Positions 1-4,831 are shown, counted from the first letter of the stretch. The stretch: 7,714 nucleotides of DNA from an uncultured Eubacterium sp. (GCA_947573465.1 CANPET010000072.1:1-7714); one strand, 5' to 3'. Translations and numbers: made by a program. Notes: a model not told the origin generated them from the sequence alone.

Positions 1-257
1 CTTACATATCCAAATTCTAATCCATCATAAACCGGATATTTCCTTAATTTATATGCAAGCAAATCTTGGTATTTTTCTATTTTAGACGATACAGGTATCA
101 TCCAATATATATTTAAATTATCATTATCTTGTAGTGCATAAAAGCATGGTCTATTATGTTCAGTTTCTCCGTCAGATTCTTTATTACTCATAACTCCATA
201 ATCTTTATATCTCTCACAATAATCATCTGTCAAAAAATAGAAGTTTTCATTTTTCAT
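1..257 (-). CDS. cptN: Type III toxin-antitoxin toxin, CptN/ToxN-like endoribonuclease (C-terminus missing)
   Basis: First 85 residues of a protein that continues past the left edge. The ATG at 257 is chosen because GGGAG (264-268) sits 6 nt upstream. The N-terminus begins MKNENFYFLTDDYCERY and later has YWMIPVSSKIEKYQ, which resembles the start of ToxN/CptN toxins, where a residue-aligned 'PxSSK..KY' stretch follows a small beta region. Family members (about 150-170 aa) are sequence-specific endoribonucleases that cut their own antitoxin precursor and cellular mRNAs, and are held inactive by the processed RNA repeats. The strongest support is context: immediately upstream lie a promoter, 2.2 tandem 47-nt repeats with pseudoknot potential and a terminator, the standard type III layout. 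Assignment to CptN rather than ToxN or TenpN rests on the two-unit, about 47-nt repeat and on resemblance from memory. The catalytic residues cannot all be checked because the gene is cut. Confidence 0.8.
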   Translation of the reverse strand, partial: MKNENFYFLTDDYCERYKDYGVMSNKESDGETEHNRPCFYALQDNDNLNIYWMIPVSSKIEKYQDLLAYKLRKYPVYDGLEFGYV

Positions 258-270
258 TTGTATCTCCCTA

Positions 271-310
271 AAAAATAAAAGAATTCCAATTTTGGAACTC
301 TTTTATTTTA
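271..310 (-). terminator. Attenuating terminator between antitoxin RNA and toxin gene
   Basis: On the minus strand a 16-bp stem (one G-U pair) closes a 6-nt loop: AAAATAAAAGAGTTCC pairs with GGAATTCTTTTATTTT, followed by further T residues. In type III systems a terminator here makes the antitoxin RNA more abundant than read-through toxin mRNA. It lies just before the toxin ribosome binding site, as expected for that role. Confidence 0.85.
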
Positions 311-313
311 ACA

Positions 314-407
314 AATATTTTATTCCTGTGCTTTTGTGATTCGCCTTACAGGTGGCGACTAATATTTTATTCCTGTGCTTTTATGATTCGCCTTACAGGT
401 GGCGACT
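314..407 (-). repeat. Two 47-nt tandem repeats of the antitoxin RNA
   Basis: Unit 1 in transcript order is 407-361 and unit 2 is 360-314. They match at 46 of 47 positions, and the single difference falls in the loop between the two pseudoknot stems, leaving both stems intact. There is no spacer between units, and the first 10 bases of a third copy adjoin at 408-417. Confidence 0.95.
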
Positions 408-423
408 AATATTTTATATTTAT

Positions 424-452
424 ATAATATTCCCAAAATAAATTTTTGTCAA
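424..452 (-). promoter_or_regulatory. Promoter of the cptIN locus
   Basis: On the minus strand, TTGACA (447-452) is a perfect -35 box and TATTAT (424-429) a good -10 box, separated by exactly 17 nt. Predicted transcription starts near 417, at the edge of the repeat block. This is among the strongest promoter matches in the window. Confidence 0.85.
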
Positions 453-533
453 CACGATTATTATAATAAGTCAAAACTAAATTTCAAAAAATCTAATTAC
501 ATTACAACCCTGCTTTTTTTATCTATGGAAAAA

Positions 534-553
534 CCTCACTTACTTATGATATG
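534..553 (-). other. att-like copy of the rlmH 3' end (site S3)
   Basis: On the minus strand this reads CATATCATAAGTAAGTGAGG. Together with the preceding CAGC it matches the end of rlmH (codons Q-P-Y-H-K-stop), although no rlmH gene precedes it here. It matches the copy at 2156-2175 in 19 of 20 bases and the genuine rlmH end at 3601-3620 in 16 of 20. S3 shares CAGC before the core with rlmH, which the middle copy does not. I interpret it as the boundary between the ATPase cassette and the toxin-antitoxin cassette. Confidence 0.65.
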
Positions 554-594
554 GCTGTACATATCATACCCATATGAGATTTTTGTATGATATG
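545..594. repeat. Three alternating half-sites TATGATATG at site S3
   Basis: On the plus strand, TATGATATG (545-553) is followed by CATATCATAC (560-569) and GTATGATATG (585-594). The middle arm can pair with either neighbour: a 9-bp stem with a 6-nt loop, or a perfect 10-bp stem with a 15-nt loop. The first arm is part of the att-like core. These could be recombinase half-sites, or a weak terminator for the ATPase gene, though no adjacent T-run supports the latter. Confidence 0.6.
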
Positions 595-607
595 CATGAC
601 AACCTTC

Positions 608-1861
608 CTAAAATTCTAAACTATCTGCATTAAGTAGAAAATATTTCATGCCCATGATTACAAACCCTTCCTCATTTCTCCAAGGCTTTGCTGTTCCATT
701 TACGATAACAATCTTCTTAAACGAATCTGGAATATTTCTCAATGAATAAAACTCCTGTCTTTGTTTTTCCTCTGAAGACATATCATATGCCACTTGAATA
801 TAATATCTCTGGCTACCTTGATTTACTACAAAATCAACCTCTAACTGCTTATGAACTCTTCTTCCTTCACCATTCTTTGCATACACATCAACAATCCCAA
901 CATCCACATTGTAACCACGCACAAGTAGTTCATTATACACAATGTTTTCCATGATATGAGTCGGCTCTTGCTGTCTGAAATTCAATCTCGCATTTCTAAG
1001 TCCTATATCTGTAAAATAATATTTCAAATTTGCACCTACATATTTTCTACCTTTAATATTATATCGATTGGCTTTAGAAATCAAAAATGCCTCTGATAAA
1101 TAATCAATATGGTTAGATATGGTTTTGTTGTTATAACTACTTCCCCGTTCACTTGTAAAAGTATTGGATATTTTCGTTGGATTCGTAGGTGCTCCTATAG
1201 CAGAAGCAAGAATGTCTACTAATGTTCCAATCTCATCAACATTTTGAATCTTATTTCGTTCCACTACATCCTTGATGTAAACATTAGCAAAGATATTTTT
1301 CAAATATTCTGCTTTCTGACGTTCCATAGAAAACTGTGCAACTTGCGGGAGCCCGCCATATATCATATATTCATCCCATGCATCATCATAATCTCCATCA
1401 AAAGCTGCAAAAAACTCCGCAAAAGATAAGGGATAGATTCTAACTTCATCTCCTCTTCCTCGAAATTCTGTTACAATATCGCTTGATAAAAATTTTGAAT
1501 TACTACCTGTTACATATATATCAATATTGCTTATGCGAAGCAGACTGTTAAGCACTTCCTCAAAGCGTGGCATAAACTGTACCTCATCCAAAAACAAATA
1601 ATATTTCTGTTCATCTTTCATTACCTCTTTAATATACTGATAACACTTCTTTGGATCTCTCAATTCTTCATTTTCAATTCCATCCAACGCAATCTCAATA
1701 ATATGTTCACTATCTACTCCGATTTCCAATAAATATTTTTTAAACAACACAAATAACAAGAATGACTTTCCGCATCTTCTTATTCCTGTAATTATTTTAA
1801 TCATTCCATTATCTTTTCTTATTTTTAACTGTTCAAGATAAGCATCTCTTTTAATTTCCAC
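608..1861 (-). CDS. AAA-family ATPase with DUF4143-like C-terminal region
   Basis: The GTG at 1861 is preferred because AAGGAG lies 7 nt upstream (1869-1874). It gives VEIKRDAYLEQL, the usual start of this family, and a 417-aa protein of normal length. Extending to a TTG at 1936 is possible but would place the promoter inside the gene. Numbering from GTG, Walker A is GIRRCGKS (26-33), Walker B is YYLFLDEVQ (87-95), and a sensor-like VTGSNSKFLSSD lies near residue 120. The C-terminal part includes YFTDIGLRNARL, then LEVDFVV and YYIQVAY, a pattern like the degenerate nuclease fold of DUF4143 proteins. The cellular role of these abundant gut-bacterial ATPases is not established. It is the only gene between two att-like copies of the rlmH end, which suggests cassette cargo. 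Confidence 0.88.
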   Translation of the reverse strand: MEIKRDAYLEQLKIRKDNGMIKIITGIRRCGKSFLLFVLFKKYLLEIGVDSEHIIEIALDGIENEELRDPKKCYQYIKEVMKDEQKYYLFLDEVQFMPRFEEVLNSLLRISNIDIYVTGSNSKFLSSDIVTEFRGRGDEVRIYPLSFAEFFAAFDGDYDDAWDEYMIYGGLPQVAQFSMERQKAEYLKNIFANVYIKDVVERNKIQNVDEIGTLVDILASAIGAPTNPTKISNTFTSERGSSYNNKTISNHIDYLSEAFLISKANRYNIKGRKYVGANLKYYFTDIGLRNARLNFRQQEPTHIMENIVYNELLVRGYNVDVGIVDVYAKNGEGRRVHKQLEVDFVVNQGSQRYYIQVAYDMSSEEKQRQEFYSLRNIPDSFKKIVIVNGTAKPWRNEEGFVIMGMKYFLLNADSLEF

Positions 1862-1868
1862 AGTATTA

Positions 1869-1874
1869 CTCCTT
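1869..1874 (-). promoter_or_regulatory. Ribosome binding site that fixes the ATPase start
   Basis: AAGGAG on the minus strand, 7 nt before GTG 1861. No comparable site precedes the upstream TTG at 1936. Confidence 0.8.
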
Positions 1875-1879
1875 ATTTT

Positions 1880-1892
1880 TGTGCATTGCACA
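1880..1892. promoter_or_regulatory. Palindromic operator-like site upstream of the ATPase gene
   Basis: TGTGCATTGCACA is a perfect 6+1+6 palindrome placed between the predicted transcription start (about 1901) and the ribosome binding site. A partial copy, TGTGCATTTACATA, lies upstream of the -35 box at 1954-1967, so two similar sites bracket the promoter. Repressor binding is inferred only. Confidence 0.45.
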
Positions 1893-1907
1893 TTTTTTAG
1901 TAATGTA

Positions 1908-1936
1908 ATTTTATCACGAATAACTTCATCACTCAA
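1908..1936 (-). promoter_or_regulatory. Promoter of the ATPase gene
   Basis: Minus-strand TTGAGT (1931-1936) and TAAAAT (1908-1913) are separated by 17 nt, giving a start near 1901 and a leader of about 40 nt before GTG 1861. It lies between the two TGTGCAT-containing sites. Confidence 0.6.
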
Positions 1937-2040
1937 TACTCATTACTATTTTTTGTGCATTTACATATTTTTATGCAATAATTTTACAAAATACTAATAA
2001 CACTTAATCTATCCTTATACGTATTTCTGAACTAAGCACA

Positions 2041-2070
2041 TTGAAAAAGAAATTAAATGTAGACTATAAT
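2041..2070 (+). promoter_or_regulatory. Possible plus-strand promoter
   Basis: TTGAAA (2041-2046) and TATAAT (2065-2070), 18 nt apart. Transcription would start near 2077 and meet a terminator at about 2102-2140, so the product would be only about 60 nt with no ORF. It could be a small RNA gene, or chance in AT-rich DNA. Confidence 0.4.
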
Positions 2071-2095
2071 GAGTTTTTCAAGAATATTACAATAT

Positions 2096-2139
2096 AAAAA
2101 GGCAGATGCACACAACTAGTTTAATGCACATCTGCTTTT
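2096..2139. terminator. Bidirectional terminator downstream of the LRR gene
   Basis: GCAGATG (2102-2108) pairs with CATCTGC (2129-2135), and the minus-strand stem extends inward by several wobble and Watson-Crick pairs. A T5 run follows on the minus strand (2096-2100) and TTTTA on the plus strand. It would end leftward transcription of the BIG2-LRR gene just after the att-like core. Confidence 0.75.
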
Positions 2140-2155
2140 ACTATATTAGGTATTT

Positions 2156-2175
2156 CCTCACTTATTTATGATATG
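2156..2175 (-). other. att-like copy of the rlmH 3' end (site S2)
   Basis: Minus-strand CATATCATAAATAAGTGAGG matches the real rlmH end (3601-3620) at 17 of 20 bases and S3 at 19 of 20, all in the same orientation. With the preceding G it reads GCATATCATAAATAA, very like the staphylococcal SCC integration core at the orfX 3' end as I remember it. The sequence on its rlmH side is not rlmH-derived but a truncated signal-peptide ORF. Confidence 0.65.
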
Positions 2176-2206
2176 CAACAGCCAAAAATTTCTTCGTTCT
2201 TTTCAT
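2162..2206 (-). pseudogene. Truncated signal-peptide gene start fused to att-like core
   Basis: A 14-codon ORF reads MKRTKKFLAVAYHK and stops. Its first ten residues nearly copy the start of the neighbouring LRR protein (MKRMKKFLAV). At DNA level 2173-2209 matches 3359-3395 at about 32 of 37 bases. The last residues (YHK, stop) come from the rlmH-like core. It looks like the 5' end of a second secreted-protein gene broken at the core. The differences from the LRR gene argue for an old sister gene rather than a recent duplication. It is unlikely to be a functional peptide. Confidence 0.55.
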
Positions 2207-2219
2207 AAACTTGCTCTTC

Positions 2220-3392
2220 TTACCAACGATATCCATCATATCCCACAACTTCTACGGCATTATCACAATTCAACCATCCTAATTTCTTATTATTGCTTAA
2301 ATCCAAATAGCTTATCGCAGTGGTTGTGCATTTCAAACCTTCTAATTCTGTATTTTTACTTACATCCAGAGTGTCTAATAAGCGATTCCATTGACAATCC
2401 AACTCCGTTAATTTCGTATTGCTGCTTACATCCAGATTTGCTAGTTGATTATTTCCGCAAAGCAACGTTGTTAATTCTGTATTTTTAATTACATCCAAAC
2501 TTGTTAATTCGTTACTCACACAATTCAAGTTCGTTAATTTCGTATTGTTGCTTACATCCAGATTTGCTAATTCGTTACTCTGACAATTCAACGTTGTTAA
2601 TTCTGTATTTTTACTTACATCCAAACTTGCTAATTCGTTACTCTGACAATTCAACGTTGTTAATTCTGTATTTTTACTTACATACAAACTTGTTAATTGA
2701 TTATCAAAGCAATTCAAATTTCTTAGTTTTTCCACCCCTTCGAAACTTATATCACCATTCAAGCCAACTCGACGCCAGTCAATACCCACTAACCTAGAGT
2801 CTTCCGTATCAGACCATTCATACTGTTCAGAATCTAAGTCTTCACTTACATCTGCACCGTTTTCTTTTTGCTGCTTAATAATTTTTTCTATTACTGCAAC
2901 ATCTGATGCATTCTTTTTATTTTCTTCTGTTGGGGGCGTCGTTGACTCTTCTGTTGGCTTTGTCGTTATCTCTTCTGTTAGAGCTGTCGTTGACTCTTCT
3001 GTTGGCTTTGTCGTTATCTCCTCTACCGGCTTCGTTATAGGCTGTTCTGTTGGTTTTGTCGTAGGCTTCGTTGTAACTTTTTTCTTTACTGTAACCTTAC
3101 ATTTATATTTCTTCTTTCCGACTTTTGCAGTAATTGTAGCTTTACCTGCTTTTTTGCCCTTTACTTTTCCTTTTTTGCTGACTGTTGCGACCTTTTTGTT
3201 TGATGTAGTCCATTTCACCTTTTTCTTATTATTCTTCAATTTTAAAGTAACTGTTTTTCCAATATATATTGTTGCTTTTGTTTTATTGAGCTTTACCCTT
3301 TTTGAAGCAGCGCTTACGCTGGTTACTGGTAACATTGTCACTAATAATGTCAATGCTAATACTACTGCTAAAAATTTCTTCATTCTTTTCAT
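2220..3392 (-). CDS. Secreted BIG2 domain protein with cysteine-containing leucine-rich repeats
   Basis: The ATG at 3392 is chosen because AAAAGGAG (3400-3407) lies 7 nt upstream; a start at 3413 would add seven residues before the signal peptide. The 390-aa protein has a signal peptide (1-28, predicted cleavage SVSA|A), a very basic BIG2 Ig-like domain (about 33-103, with WTTSNKKVATVSKKGKV), a Thr/Glu/Pro linker (about 106-158) holding two near-identical 16-residue units, an acidic spacer (about 160-215), then seven LRR units of 21 residues (one of 22) at 225-372 following the pattern LxCxxNxLxxLDVSxNTxL, and a short C-terminal cap. There is no LPXTG motif or membrane anchor, so it may be held at the wall through the basic domain or released. 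LRRs of this type usually bind proteins or glycans; no ligand can be named. It lies between the rlmH end and an att-like copy. Confidence 0.85.
   Translation of the reverse strand: MKRMKKFLAVVLALTLLVTMLPVTSVSAASKRVKLNKTKATIYIGKTVTLKLKNNKKKVKWTTSNKKVATVSKKGKVKGKKAGKATITAKVGKKKYKCKVTVKKKVTTKPTTKPTEQPITKPVEEITTKPTEESTTALTEEITTKPTEESTTPPTEENKKNASDVAVIEKIIKQQKENGADVSEDLDSEQYEWSDTEDSRLVGIDWRRVGLNGDISFEGVEKLRNLNCFDNQLTSLYVSKNTELTTLNCQSNELASLDVSKNTELTTLNCQSNELANLDVSNNTKLTNLNCVSNELTSLDVIKNTELTTLLCGNNQLANLDVSSNTKLTELDCQWNRLLDTLDVSKNTELEGLKCTTTAISYLDLSNNKKLGWLNCDNAVEVVGYDGYRW
2277..2720 (-). repeat. Seven tandem 63-nt LRR-encoding repeats
   Basis: Period 63 nt (21 codons), with one 66-nt unit. Adjacent units at 2578-2640 and 2641-2703 match at 59 of 63 bases, including 43 consecutive identical bases, enough for slippage or recombination to change copy number. 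The outer units are more diverged. Confidence 0.9.
2928..3023 (-). repeat. Two 48-nt repeats in the Thr/Glu-rich linker
   Basis: Residues 124-139 and 140-155 both follow EEITTKPTEESTT plus three variable residues, so the DNA repeats with a 48-nt period. The repeat lengthens the flexible spacer between the BIG2 domain and the LRR domain. Confidence 0.8.
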
Positions 3393-3466
3393 AAAATTTC
3401 TCCTTTTCAACATTTCACTTAATTAATGATTTCTATCCGATACGATTTTACAATCTATATATTAAA

Positions 3467-3495
3467 ATTATACGTTAAATCTTTAGTCAAATCAA
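3467..3495 (-). promoter_or_regulatory. Promoter of the BIG2-LRR gene
   Basis: Minus-strand TTGATT (3490-3495) and TATAAT (3467-3472) with 17-nt spacing. The predicted start near 3460 leaves a leader of roughly 65 nt before ATG 3392. The promoter lies inside the proposed cassette, so the cargo carries its own expression signal. Confidence 0.7.
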
Positions 3496-3537
3496 TACAA
3501 GTTTGTAGCTTATACCAATGCCCGCATAAGGTTTTCC

Positions 3538-3557
3538 ATAAAAGCATCTAAGGATGC
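3538..3557 (-). terminator. Weak terminator downstream of rlmH
   Basis: Minus-strand GCATC-CTTA-GATGC (3557-3544) is followed by TTTTAT. The stem is only 5 bp, so the efficiency is doubtful, but position and polarity fit the end of the rlmH transcript. Confidence 0.45.
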
Positions 3558-3600
3558 ATGAGTTTTCTATTCGCCTGATATCCAATTGATTTTTTATAAA

Positions 3601-3620
3601 CCTCCGTTATTTGTGATATG
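3601..3620 (-). other. rlmH 3' end, proposed original attachment site (site S1)
   Basis: Minus-strand CATATCACAAATAACGGAGG spans the last codons of rlmH (P-Y-H-K), the stop codon and eight following bases. Copies occur 1445 bp and 3067 bp to the left in the same orientation. This is the same gene position used by staphylococcal SCC elements. That this site is a recombination target is inferred from the repeats. Confidence 0.6.
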
Positions 3621-4086
3621 GCTGATTATTAATTATCCGATAACTCCTATACACTTGCTCCAACAAAATCACCCTCATCAACTGATGTGGAAATGTCATT
3701 TTTGAGAAACTCAATTTGAAATCAGCCCTGTCAGATACAGATTGATGTAATCCTAGTGATCCACCAATCACAAAAACAATGTGACTTATTCCCTGTATCC
3801 CCAGTTCATTAATCTTATTTGCCAACTCAACTGAATCTAACTGCTTTCCCAATATCTCTAGAGTAATCACATATGCCTCTTCTGGAATATGTTTCAAAAT
3901 CCTTCCCGCTTCTTTCTTTTTCACAATATCCATTTCTATCTCTGAACAATTCTCTGCTGTCTTTTCATCTGCTACCTGAATAATGTCTAACTTGCAATAT
4001 CTGGACAATCGTTTACTATATTCCTGAATTGCATCCACATAAAATTTTTCTTTTATCTTACCAACCGCTAAAACTGTAATTTTCAC
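3607..4086 (-). CDS. rlmH: 23S rRNA (pseudouridine1915-N3)-methyltransferase RlmH
   Basis: A SPOUT-fold methyltransferase that modifies pseudouridine 1915 in helix 69 of 23S rRNA using S-adenosylmethionine. The GTG at 4086 is used because AGAGGAG (4094-4100) lies 7 nt upstream and it gives the family start VKITVLAVGKIKEKFY and the standard length (159 aa). An ATG at 4134 would add 16 unrelated residues and overlap the likely promoter. Conserved features are FVIGGSLGLH (SAM-binding knot) and the C-terminal run LSFSKMTFPHQLMRVILLEQ followed by QPYHK. The gene is intact. Its 3' end is the presumed integration site of the accessory DNA to the left, and the ending is preserved, as it is after SCC insertion. 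Confidence 0.96.
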   Translation of the reverse strand: MKITVLAVGKIKEKFYVDAIQEYSKRLSRYCKLDIIQVADEKTAENCSEIEMDIVKKKEAGRILKHIPEEAYVITLEILGKQLDSVELANKINELGIQGISHIVFVIGGSLGLHQSVSDRADFKLSFSKMTFPHQLMRVILLEQVYRSYRIINNQPYHK

Positions 4087-4125
4087 TTTACATCTCCTCT
4101 TTGGATTCATAATTTTTTCTTCTAA

Positions 4126-4131
4126 ATTATA
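4126..4131 (-). promoter_or_regulatory. Likely -10 box of rlmH
   Basis: Perfect TATAAT on the minus strand, about 40 nt before the GTG start. No good -35 box is found at 16-18 nt (TTTATT is the nearest), so activity may be weak or activator-dependent. Confidence 0.5.
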
Positions 4132-4135
4132 CAAT

Positions 4136-4174
4136 CTTTCACAAAAAAAATAAATATGTATTACCTTGTGAAAG
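4136..4174. promoter_or_regulatory. Perfect 9-bp inverted repeat between divergent promoters
   Basis: CTTTCACAA (4136-4144) and TTGTGAAAG (4166-4174) are separated by 21 nt. The right arm contains the -35 box of the plus-strand gene and the left arm adjoins the rlmH -10 box. This could be a shared operator; no regulator is identified. Confidence 0.45.
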
Positions 4175-4194
4175 CGTCCTCAATAGTATATAAT
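4166..4194 (+). promoter_or_regulatory. Promoter of the plus-strand membrane protein gene
   Basis: TTGTGA (4166-4171) and TATAAT (4189-4194) are 17 nt apart. GAAGGAG (4215-4221) and ATG 4229 follow, giving a short leader. Confidence 0.75.
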
Positions 4195-4228
4195 AAAATT
4201 AATTATTTTTTAACGAAGGAGACTGCTT

Positions 4229-4807
4229 ATGGAAGATAATAAAGTTACAAAAACAGAACAGCAGATTGATAATAATCCTACAGAAAATTCAGATATTCTG
4301 ACAGAAAGTTTATATGAATTTACAGATAATAAAGTTTCTTCTTTTATACGATTATCAGACAAATATCAGGATATTGTTTCTTCCGCTTCAACTATGTTAT
4401 TGGTTGGTATTATCGGTATCTTGTTTATGTTTTTAGTTTTGACAGACATTATACCTTTACCACTGAATTCATCTACAGCATGGCTTTTTGATTCCGTCAT
4501 GGGTGGGATTTTTATTATATTCATTATATCTGGAATTGTTTCTTTCATGCATGCAAAACAGGTCAAAATAGAGGCTGAAGAAGAGGATAAATTAATTGAA
4601 GAACTTCTTGCTTGGGCAAACTCTAATATAACAAAAGATATGTTAGATGAAGGTCTGGACCTGACACAGCCGGAAGAACTTTTATATTTTAATCGTGCTG
4701 ACAAAATAAAAGATGCCTTAATGCACCAGTTTGAAAACGCAGACGAAGCTCTTATTTACGAATATACAGAACAAATTTACCAAAATATTTATGAAACAAA
4801 TGAATAG
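4229..4807 (+). CDS. Hypothetical two-TM membrane protein
   Basis: A 192-aa protein that I do not recognise. GAAGGAG lies 7 nt before the ATG, with a good promoter upstream, so the gene is well supported. The first 50 residues are polar. Two hydrophobic segments follow (about 54-78, with STMLLVGIIGILFMFLVL, and about 88-108, with GGIFIIFIISGIVSF), separated by a short loop. The C-terminal 80 residues are strongly acidic and likely helical and cytoplasmic (KIEAEEEDKLIEELLAW, then repeated Glu/Asp). It has no cysteines, signal peptide or enzymatic motif. It is the only plus-strand gene here, divergent from rlmH and convergent with larC. With both termini predicted on the same side of the membrane, a small scaffold or regulatory role is possible, but nothing in the sequence shows one. 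Confidence 0.8.
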   Translation: MEDNKVTKTEQQIDNNPTENSDILTESLYEFTDNKVSSFIRLSDKYQDIVSSASTMLLVGIIGILFMFLVLTDIIPLPLNSSTAWLFDSVMGGIFIIFIISGIVSFMHAKQVKIEAEEEDKLIEELLAWANSNITKDMLDEGLDLTQPEELLYFNRADKIKDALMHQFENADEALIYEYTEQIYQNIYETNE

Positions 4808-4831
4808 CATTTGAGTTGGTTTCTTTCGTAT

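Larger units (their letters stand above)
271..417 (-). ncRNA. cptI: Type III antitoxin RNA precursor (CptI-like)
   Basis: Inferred transcript from just downstream of the -10 box (about 417) to the terminator. It contains two full 47-nt units (361-407 and 314-360) plus a 10-nt start of a further unit (408-417), so about 2.2 repeats. The units differ at one base (383 versus 336). In RNA sense each unit holds interleaved complementary pairs: TCGCC (unit positions 3-7) with GGCGA (16-20), and CCTGT (9-13) with ACAGG (32-36). That order gives an H-type pseudoknot, the fold known for type III antitoxin RNAs, which the toxin cleaves into single-repeat units that then bind and inhibit it. The ends and the processing site are inferred. 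Confidence 0.83.
1937..2155. other. Intergenic stretch with regulatory elements but no gene
   Basis: No convincing coding region on either strand. It contains a partial operator-like site (1954-1967), a plus-strand promoter-like pair (2041-2070) bracketed by TTGAAAAA (2041-2048) and its inverse TTTTTCAA (2074-2081), and a bidirectional terminator (2096-2139). The sequence is otherwise AT-rich. Confidence 0.6.

Noticed and set aside
314..407. Direct repeats that might be a CRISPR fragment
   Set aside because: The two units are contiguous with no spacer, follow a consensus promoter and precede a terminator and toxin gene, which fits a type III antitoxin RNA instead.
399..590. 63-codon plus-strand open frame
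   Set aside because: It runs antisense through the cptIN promoter and att-like site, with no ribosome binding site or recognisable protein features.
1862..1936. N-terminal extension of the ATPase to a TTG at 1936
   Set aside because: The TTG has no proper ribosome binding site, the extension overlaps the best promoter, and GTG 1861 has AAGGAG at ideal spacing and matches the family start.
2168..2797. Two plus-strand open frames opposite the LRR gene
   Set aside because: They are repetitive antisense shadows of the 63-nt LRR repeats, with no ribosome binding sites and an unnatural composition.
1..3600. A cassette recombinase (Ccr-like or integrase) in the accessory region
   Set aside because: I looked for one among the genes and found none; the only enzymes here are the ATPase and the toxin, so any recombinase must lie outside the window.
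4087..4134. N-terminal extension of RlmH to ATG 4134
   Set aside because: The extra 16 residues are not part of the family and overlap the TATAAT box; GTG 4086 has AGAGGAG 7 nt upstream and gives the standard length.
4366..4704. 112-codon minus-strand open frame opposite the membrane protein gene
   Set aside because: It is antisense to a well-supported gene with promoter and ribosome binding site, and has no start signals of its own.
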